The notes under the pieces were generated by a model that saw only the letters and a program-made list of their open reading frames with translations, did no database searches and was not told where the DNA came from. Positions 58,719 through 64,000 of a stretch of 64,000 nt of DNA are shown here, one piece after another (positions within the stretch are counted from its first letter, which is position 1; each line of letters begins with the position of its first letter). The DNA is from Kaistia adipata DSM 17808 (GTDB lineage: Bacteria > Pseudomonadota > Alphaproteobacteria > Rhizobiales > Kaistiaceae): assembly GCF_000423225.1 (NCBI RefSeq), contig NZ_AUHO01000006.1, positions 496,001-560,000 on the forward strand, read 5' to 3'. The translations under genes were made by a program, and so were the position numbers.

Positions 58719-60958
58719 GCCGCCACCGCCCGGACCATGGTCGCGATCGTCTCGGACCAGCGTGTCTCGAAGACGGCCCGGTCGATGGTGCGGGCATGCA
58801 CGTCCCAGGCGTCGCGGTCGGCCTGCCCTTCGGCGCCGAGCATGCGGACGGCCGGCAGCCAGTAGGCGCGAGTGCCGACCTTGGAGAGGCGGAGCGCCAG
58901 GTCCATGCCCTTGGCGCGATTGCCGAGATAACCCTGCCCGCCCTGCGTCAGGGGCACGATCGCTGATTTCGCCAGCACGCAGCACTCCAGATTGGCCATC
59001 GGCGTCACGGCCGGCGCGACGTCGTCGAGCGTCGCGACCGGATAGCCGACATAATTCTCGGAAAGGCCGCCGCCCTCGCCGCCCAGCCGGTAGCCGGCCC
59101 AGCGGATCGAGTCGTCCTCGTAGAGCAGCGCTGGCGAGATGATGACGGAGGAGTCCGTCTCGCGATGCGCGGCGCAGAGCTGGCCGAACCAGCCCTTGCC
59201 GGCCGGCACCAGCGCGCCCGACAGCAGCACGACGCGATCCGTGCGCGCGGCGCCCGCTCCGACGGTCAAGGCGTCGAAGACGTCGTTGCAGCCGCCGACG
59301 GCGACGAGATGGAGCGACAGGCCATAGAAATCCGCGAGCCGCCGCGCCTCGCCGCGCAGGCCGGCGATCGCCACCTCCGGCCCCGCCAGAATCACCGGCG
59401 CGGCACGAACTTCCGGGTCGAGCGCGAGAAGCGCCAGGAGTTGCCCGACATCGGCGGCGTGCTCGTCGACCCCGATCACCAGCGTCGTGTCACCCGAAGC
59501 GACGGAGGCGCCGCCGACATGCTCGAGCTTCTCGACGCCGGCTGGCCGGGTGGCCGCGGCCGCCACCATCGGGATCAGGTGCCGCTCGACGATCTCGGAC
59601 GCCGCGGCAGCGCGGGCGCTGATCGAGCGCAGCTGGCGCGACACCGCCTCGCGATAGGTGACGCGCTTCGGCACGATCGGCAGATAGGCCGGCGGCGCAT
59701 GCGGAATGGACAGCTCGACATAGATCGGCGCGCTGCCGTCCGCGTCGAAATCCGGGATGAAGACGGTGAAGCCGTGACCATGATGGGCGTGGTCGAAGCG
59801 AGCCTGGAAGGGCGGCTTGCCGTCGAACGCCGCCGACACATCCGGCCGGTCGACCCGGCTCCAGACTTCCGACAACTCGATCGCCACCTGGCGACGCTTG
59901 AGCTTGATGCCCTCGACGCGCCGGTCGGGGTCGAGGAACCAGCCGGAGAGGAGGAGCCCGCCCTGCTCGACGCGAAGCGCATGGTCGATCGCCATGCGGA
60001 CCGGCAGAGCCAGCCCGGAGACCGTGTCGAGACCCTCATAGCGGTAGGCAGCGTCGCGCAGCCGGCCCACCACCTCGGCCGAACCGCGGATCTTGGGCAG
60101 GATGGCGCGAGCGAAGCCCGGCGTATCGCGCGGCGGCGCCAGCAGGCGCTGCTCGTAGACATCGGAATAGCGCCAGCCGTCGCGGCCACGAAAATAGACC
60201 CGCTGCATGCCGAAGGGGTCGATCGGCTCCGGGGCCACCAGCAGCGCGGCGAAGCCCTTGCCCTTGCTGTTCAGATCCTGCCGGTCGAAGGCGGCGCCCG
60301 TGCATTCGGCGATCTGCGCGGTCGCACCTGAGATCAGGACGCGGCTGACCCCGGCGCGAACGTCGGAGGACCAGCCCTGGACATAGACGTCGCCGTCCTC
60401 GAACGCGCCGATGATCTCGATGAAGCCGTCCGGCTTGGCGCTCGCCTCGACGAAGGTCGTCATCGCAGCAAGCTTGCGACGGCTCATCGGGCCCTGGCTC
60501 AGCATCGCCACGATGGCATCGATCACCGCCGGCAGGTGCGCGCCGGCCAGGCTCGCCAAGGTCGTAGCTAAGGCGGCGGGACGCATGAACTCCGGCGCGA
60601 CGCGATAGGATGCGCCCCTGCCCTGCGCCCGGAACGCCAGGGCGCTGAGCCGCTCGCCCTTGAGCGGGCCGGCAAAAACCAGAGCGACGAAACCGTGCGA
60701 GCCCCGGCCCTTGGCATCGCCAAGCGGCCAGCTGACCACAGGCGCCTTGCCGGGCAACGCCGGATCGCCGTTCAGCATTATCGCCTGGGTGCCGCTCATC
60801 GGCGCACCGGCGCCCAGCACCAGGACGAAGCTTTCGTTGATCGGACAGGCGATCAGGCCCTCGGTGACGGACACAGCAGCGCCGCCATCCGACCGCGACG
60901 GTGGCCTGGGCGTGCGCCCCGCCTTCGTCTCGTGCCCCGTCTCACCGTCCTGGAACAT
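58715..60958 (-). CDS. Multidomain protein with two carbohydrate-associated-looking domains and a degenerate GT-A-like domain
   Basis: I recognise no family for the full 747-residue protein. Residues about 185-260 (VYVQGWSSDVRAGVSRVLIS) and 325-410 (QGGLLLSGWFLDPDRRVEGI) look like two copies of a small beta domain also present in the next gene. Residues about 490-720 resemble a GT-A/GT2 glycosyltransferase, with YLGNRAKGMDLALRLSKVG aligning to the usual late acidic motif. The place of the DXD metal site reads VVLLSGALVPAG, without the acidic residues, so catalytic activity is doubtful. No membrane helices are seen. It overlaps the following GT4 gene by 4 bases and lies 15 bases after the previous one. 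Confidence 0.7.
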   Translation of the reverse strand: MFQDGETGHETKAGRTPRPPSRSDGGAAVSVTEGLIACPINESFVLVLGAGAPMSGTQAIMLNGDPALPGKAPVVSWPLGDAKGRGSHGFVALVFAGPLKGERLSALAFRAQGRGASYRVAPEFMRPAALATTLASLAGAHLPAVIDAIVAMLSQGPMSRRKLAAMTTFVEASAKPDGFIEIIGAFEDGDVYVQGWSSDVRAGVSRVLISGATAQIAECTGAAFDRQDLNSKGKGFAALLVAPEPIDPFGMQRVYFRGRDGWRYSDVYEQRLLAPPRDTPGFARAILPKIRGSAEVVGRLRDAAYRYEGLDTVSGLALPVRMAIDHALRVEQGGLLLSGWFLDPDRRVEGIKLKRRQVAIELSEVWSRVDRPDVSAAFDGKPPFQARFDHAHHGHGFTVFIPDFDADGSAPIYVELSIPHAPPAYLPIVPKRVTYREAVSRQLRSISARAAAASEIVERHLIPMVAAAATRPAGVEKLEHVGGASVASGDTTLVIGVDEHAADVGQLLALLALDPEVRAAPVILAGPEVAIAGLRGEARRLADFYGLSLHLVAVGGCNDVFDALTVGAGAARTDRVVLLSGALVPAGKGWFGQLCAAHRETDSSVIISPALLYEDDSIRWAGYRLGGEGGGLSENYVGYPVATLDDVAPAVTPMANLECCVLAKSAIVPLTQGGQGYLGNRAKGMDLALRLSKVGTRAYWLPAVRMLGAEGQADRDAWDVHARTIDRAVFETRWSETIATMVRAVAA

Positions 60959-60973
60959 ACCGTCTCGCTCCGG

Positions 60974-61717
60974 TCAGTTCAGAAAGGCGGCGAGCGTCGC
61001 GCCCGCGCCGACGACGATGCCGACCAGGGTCGCCATCACCAGCATCAGCGGCTTCAGCTCGCCGCGCCCGCGCTTGGAGAGCGCGTCGATGCGGCCCTCC
61101 AGGCCCGCCACGATGCCGTCGAAGCGCATCAGGAAGATTTCGAGTTCCGACAGGCGATTGACGATCTCGGACTGGGTCGTCTCGATCTGGTCGATCTGGG
61201 CCGGCGAGGCATCGGCCCCGCGCGGTGCGCCATCGCCGTCAGTCGCGGCGCGCTGCACGCCGCGCTGGTTCAGTTGCAGCTGGCGCTGCGCCGCCATCAG
61301 GATCTCGAGCTTTTCCAGCACGCGGGTCAGCGGCGCCGCGATCAGCGCCTCGGCGGCCTGTTCGTCCAGCGTCGGCGCGTAGAGGATGCGCTCCTCGCCG
61401 GTCGGCGAGACAGCGACGATCGACAGGTCGCGCTGGCGCGCCGCCACGCTCTCCGGCAGCGGGATGTCGAAGGCGTGCTGGCCGTCCCCGACGCCGTTGC
61501 GGCGGAGATCCGAGCGCAGCTTGTCGGCCGTCACCTCGGCGATCTTCTGTGCCCCAAGCGAAACGATGACCTGCATGCGGGCGTTCGGGTGGCTGCGGTC
61601 GAAGGCCCAGCCATAGAGGCGGCCATCGTCGATCGCGTCGACACGGCCGGTCACGCCGAGCGGCGCGTCTCCGGCGTCGGGCTTCTGCGGCAGGGGAATG
61701 GCTTCGGCGGCTGACAT
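60974..61717 (-). CDS. Membrane-anchored protein with one carbohydrate-associated-looking domain and a coiled coil
   Basis: The 247-residue protein has a beta domain at about residues 22-110 (GRLYGWAFDRSHPNARMQVI, then RSDLRRNGVGDGQHAFDIPL), of a type seen at the ends or middles of many alphaproteobacterial glycosyltransferases. A likely coiled coil follows (about 125-215, with repeated Leu/Ile and polar residues), and a C-terminal membrane helix (LMLVMATLVGIVVGAGATLA). There is no catalytic motif. It may tether or organise the glycosyltransferases at the membrane. GGAGG precedes the ATG at 61717. The family is unknown to me. Confidence 0.7.
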   Translation of the reverse strand: MSAAEAIPLPQKPDAGDAPLGVTGRVDAIDDGRLYGWAFDRSHPNARMQVIVSLGAQKIAEVTADKLRSDLRRNGVGDGQHAFDIPLPESVAARQRDLSIVAVSPTGEERILYAPTLDEQAAEALIAAPLTRVLEKLEILMAAQRQLQLNQRGVQRAATDGDGAPRGADASPAQIDQIETTQSEIVNRLSELEIFLMRFDGIVAGLEGRIDALSKRGRGELKPLMLVMATLVGIVVGAGATLAAFLN

Positions 61718-61728
61718 GGCAACCTCCC

Positions 61729-62997
61729 TCAGGCTTGGACGGGTTGACGCGCGAGCGCTTCGAAGAGCGCCAGATAGTCTCCGGCAACGTCGTCGATCGT
61801 CGGCGGAGGTCGCGCCGCCTCGGCCAGGCGCTGCCAGAGTTCGGGATCGCCGGCGGCCTGGCGCATGGCGCGGGCGAGATCGATCGGATCGTCGGGCGCG
61901 ACCGTCAGGCCGTTGACGCCGTGCTCGACCATTTCGGCCATGCCGCCGATGCCCGAGACGATGACAGGCCGACCCTGCTGCTGCGCTTCCTGGATGACCA
62001 GCGGCGCGTTCTCCCACCAGATCGACGGTACGACGACCCAGTCGACCGCCGCCATCAGGCGCGGCACGTCCTCGCGCCGATAGGCGCCGCGCCGAACCAC
62101 ATGCGAATTGGTGCGCTGGAAACGTTCGTCGAGCTCGGTCTTGAAGGCATCGGCCTGGAACGGCGTCCCGCCATGCACCCGCAGCTCGAAATCGACGCAG
62201 GATTCGATCAGGCGCTCCGCCGCGTCGAGCAGAACGGTGCCGCCCTTCCACGGGTTCAGATTGCCGAAATAGCCGAAGACGTTGCGCGGTCCGTCGGCTC
62301 CGCGCGGCCGCGAAGGGATCGCGCCCGGCGCGGGCTGGCCATTGGCGATGACGTCGATCCGGTCCGCGTCGAGGCCCCAGGCGATGAAGCGATCCCTCAG
62401 GAACTGGCTCGGCGATACGAAGCGGTCGACGGTCGAGAGCAGCGTCTTCAGATAGCGCTCGCGCAGCAGGAACTGGTCGGCGCCGACCTCGGGAAAGCAG
62501 CCGTGGCAGCGATCCGGCGAGGCGCCATGACAGCGCTCGCGGCCGCTGGTGCGCATCATCAGGCCGTCATGGGCGCAAATGAGATAGTAGTCGTGCAGCG
62601 TCATCACGATGCGCGCCTTGGGCAGCACGCGCCGCACCAGAGCCGGGAATTCCGCGCCGATCAAAAGCAGGTGGTGGATGTGCACGACATCCGGCCGGAA
62701 CTCGGTCAGCAGTTCCTCGAGGTCCGGGATGACGCCGTAGAGATCGACCTGGCTCATGAAGAAGCGGTCGAAATGGCCGGCCCAGAGCAGGATCTCGTCG
62801 TGGCCGTTGCCGATGCCCTGGAAGCTGGTGCCGGGTTTCTCGTCGCGGTGCAGACGGTTGGTGGCGCCGAGGAACAGCGCCTCTGCGCCACGCCGCTGAT
62901 AGGCACGGAACAGGTCGTGCGCGAAGATCTCGGTACCACCGGGGTGGAGGTCGGGATGGTTGTGCGCGACGACGAGGATGCGTTCGGCCATGCTCAC
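61729..62997 (-). CDS. GT4-family glycosyltransferase (second of two relatives)
   Basis: The 422-residue GT-B enzyme begins ILVVAHNHPDLHPGGTEIFA, has HIHHLLLIGAEFPALV, the cysteine cluster CHGASPDRCHGCFPE (C-x7-C-x2-C) and the donor-site segment WVVVPSIWWENAPLVIQEA with SGIGGMAEMVEHGVNG. It is paralogous to the protein encoded at 57405-58718. GTG at 62997 overlaps the methyltransferase stop by 4 bases; ATG at 62991 is also possible. It probably adds one sugar to the glycan of this locus. Confidence 0.92.
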   Translation of the reverse strand: MSMAERILVVAHNHPDLHPGGTEIFAHDLFRAYQRRGAEALFLGATNRLHRDEKPGTSFQGIGNGHDEILLWAGHFDRFFMSQVDLYGVIPDLEELLTEFRPDVVHIHHLLLIGAEFPALVRRVLPKARIVMTLHDYYLICAHDGLMMRTSGRERCHGASPDRCHGCFPEVGADQFLLRERYLKTLLSTVDRFVSPSQFLRDRFIAWGLDADRIDVIANGQPAPGAIPSRPRGADGPRNVFGYFGNLNPWKGGTVLLDAAERLIESCVDFELRVHGGTPFQADAFKTELDERFQRTNSHVVRRGAYRREDVPRLMAAVDWVVVPSIWWENAPLVIQEAQQQGRPVIVSGIGGMAEMVEHGVNGLTVAPDDPIDLARAMRQAAGDPELWQRLAEAARPPPTIDDVAGDYLALFEALARQPVQA

Positions 62998-63827
62998 CCC
63001 GCCTTCTCGGCGACCAGGATGTCCTGGTAGTGCGCCGCCGGCTGGCCGCGCCAGTGGCCAAGGCTTTTCAGGGAGAGCGACAGGCCGAAGCCCTGGATCA
63101 GGCGCTCGAAGAAGCCGTCGTCGTAACCGACCGCGCCGAGCGGCGCGGTGCGGTCGACGAGCCAGGCCGGCCCCTCGCCCTCGCGCTTGAACTGCAGGCG
63201 CGGATCGCGCTGCGGCAGCGCGCGCTGCGCCGCCTCGTCGAGCACGAAGGCGGTGATGAACAGCCTGCCGCCCGGCGCCAGCAAACGGCGCGCCTCGCGC
63301 ACATAGGCGGCGATCTCGCGCGGCGGCAGATGCGTCGCCACCGAGACCATGAAGATGAAGTCGAAGCTCTCCGGCTCGAACGCCAGCCGCAACGCCTCGC
63401 CCTTGATCGTGCCCTTCGGATTGTAGATGTGATGGGCGACGTCGATCGCGTCAAAGCGGAAATTGTCGTAGGCCGGGGTGATGTGCTCCCGACACCACGC
63501 CACACCCTGCGCCACGGGATCGACACCCCAATAGGCGCCGGCCGGCGTCAGATACTGCGTCAGCGGCACCGCGATGCGGCCGATGCCGCTGCCGATGTCG
63601 AGCACGCGGTCATCCGGCAGGATGCCGCCCAGCCGCACCAGATGGCCGAGAAACTCGGCCCCGATCGCGCGATAGTCGCCGTCACCGACAAAGATGCTGT
63701 CGATCGTCGGCTCGGGCAGGAAGCGATTGGCCTGCACGCTCTGCTGTAGCCAGGCGAGCCGCGCCTCGTCGAAATCCGGTCGCGCCGGCGTCTCCGCCAC
63801 GGCCTTCAGCGCCACAGCCGCCGTCAT
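62994..63827 (-). CDS. SAM-dependent methyltransferase (class I)
   Basis: The 277-residue protein has the SAM-binding motif I VLDIGSGIGRIAVPL, the Asp/Glu of motif II (YWGVDPVAQGVAW), the post-motif FDFIFMVSVATHLPP and RLLAPGGRLFITAF. It resembles methyltransferases associated with glycosyltransferases and may methylate a sugar or the glycan end. It overlaps the GT4 gene downstream and the next gene upstream by 4 bases each. Confidence 0.88.
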   Translation of the reverse strand: MTAAVALKAVAETPARPDFDEARLAWLQQSVQANRFLPEPTIDSIFVGDGDYRAIGAEFLGHLVRLGGILPDDRVLDIGSGIGRIAVPLTQYLTPAGAYWGVDPVAQGVAWCREHITPAYDNFRFDAIDVAHHIYNPKGTIKGEALRLAFEPESFDFIFMVSVATHLPPREIAAYVREARRLLAPGGRLFITAFVLDEAAQRALPQRDPRLQFKREGEGPAWLVDRTAPLGAVGYDDGFFERLIQGFGLSLSLKSLGHWRGQPAAHYQDILVAEKAG

Positions 63828-64000
63828 GCCGCGTTCCTCCGGCGGCCGGCGGCCTCCTCGACGGGAGGCTCGGGATCGCGGACCGGCGGCGCCTCCTCGC
63901 CCATCAGCGCGGCGATGTCGGCATCCCAGCGCCGGGTGTGCAGCCAGGAATTGTAGCGCGACGCGATTCCACGCATGTAGTCGCCATTGCGACGCATCGA
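63824..64000 (-). CDS. C-terminal end of an unrecognised protein (cut by window edge)
   Basis: At least 58 residues ending in a Pro/Glu- and Arg-rich tail are in frame to the edge. The visible part includes GDYMRGIASRYNSWLHTRRW, followed by an acidic-proline tail. The stop overlaps the methyltransferase start (ATGA). Its position makes it a further member of the glycan locus; I cannot name it from this tail. Confidence 0.6.
   Translation of the reverse strand, partial: SMRRNGDYMRGIASRYNSWLHTRRWDADIAALMGEEAPPVRDPEPPVEEAAGRRRNAA

Overview
The window is a GC-rich stretch of an alphaproteobacterial chromosome, most likely from the order Hyphomicrobiales (Rhizobiales). This rests on gene content and order: hemB, RDD protein, bpt and parC; the psd-pssA pair; a cysteine-free HemB; an Atm1-type exporter; an Omp25/RopB-like barrel; and thuAB. 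The genus cannot be fixed from the sequence alone. Gene density is high, starts are often coupled by ATGA or GTGA overlaps, and there is no integrase, insertion sequence, phage gene or CRISPR array.

Region by region. 1-8.9 kb: CNNM/CBS membrane protein, hemB, an odd LivH-type permease with a lipoprotein-like N-terminus, threonine ammonia-lyase, RDD protein, bpt, parC (minus). 8.9-16.3 kb: puuE, a 66-aa gene with its own terminator, psd-pssA, an Atm1-type ABC exporter, a LysM protein, a LOG-family hydrolase. 16.3-20.1 kb: cimA, a 70-aa copy of the CysS C-terminal tail, an inverted repeat pair, and a cysS of mixed base composition. 20.4-26.6 kb: a small exported protein, malic enzyme, a membrane protein, MgtC, an AT-rich gap, an outer-membrane barrel and tRNA-Val(CAC). 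26.7-32.6 kb: a DHA2 drug exporter, thuAB, and an MsbA-like exporter behind a recognisable promoter. 32.6-39.6 kb: YbaN protein, a sugar operon (isomerase-like protein, RpiR regulator, ribokinase), dienelactone hydrolase and a large arylsulfatase. 39.9-45.5 kb: GntR/BenE with palindromic operators, mobA, an amino-acid ABC transporter with no ATPase gene beside it, Lrp. 45.5-53 kb: uracil-DNA glycosylase, histidine kinase, cobT divergent from cobS and a DUF1289 gene, an SBF-like transporter, dusA, a PhnB-like protein.

From 53 kb to the right edge all genes lie on the minus strand and look like a surface-glycan locus: galE, an RTX repeat protein, a pyruvyltransferase-family protein, two related GT4 glycosyltransferases, a 747-aa protein that joins two carbohydrate-associated-looking domains to a degenerate GT-A-like domain, a 247-aa membrane-anchored protein with a related domain, a methyltransferase, and the tail of a further gene. 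Several of these genes overlap by 4 bases, so the proteins are probably made together. This locus is the best candidate in the window for something not yet described. The rest is mostly core and ordinary accessory metabolism.
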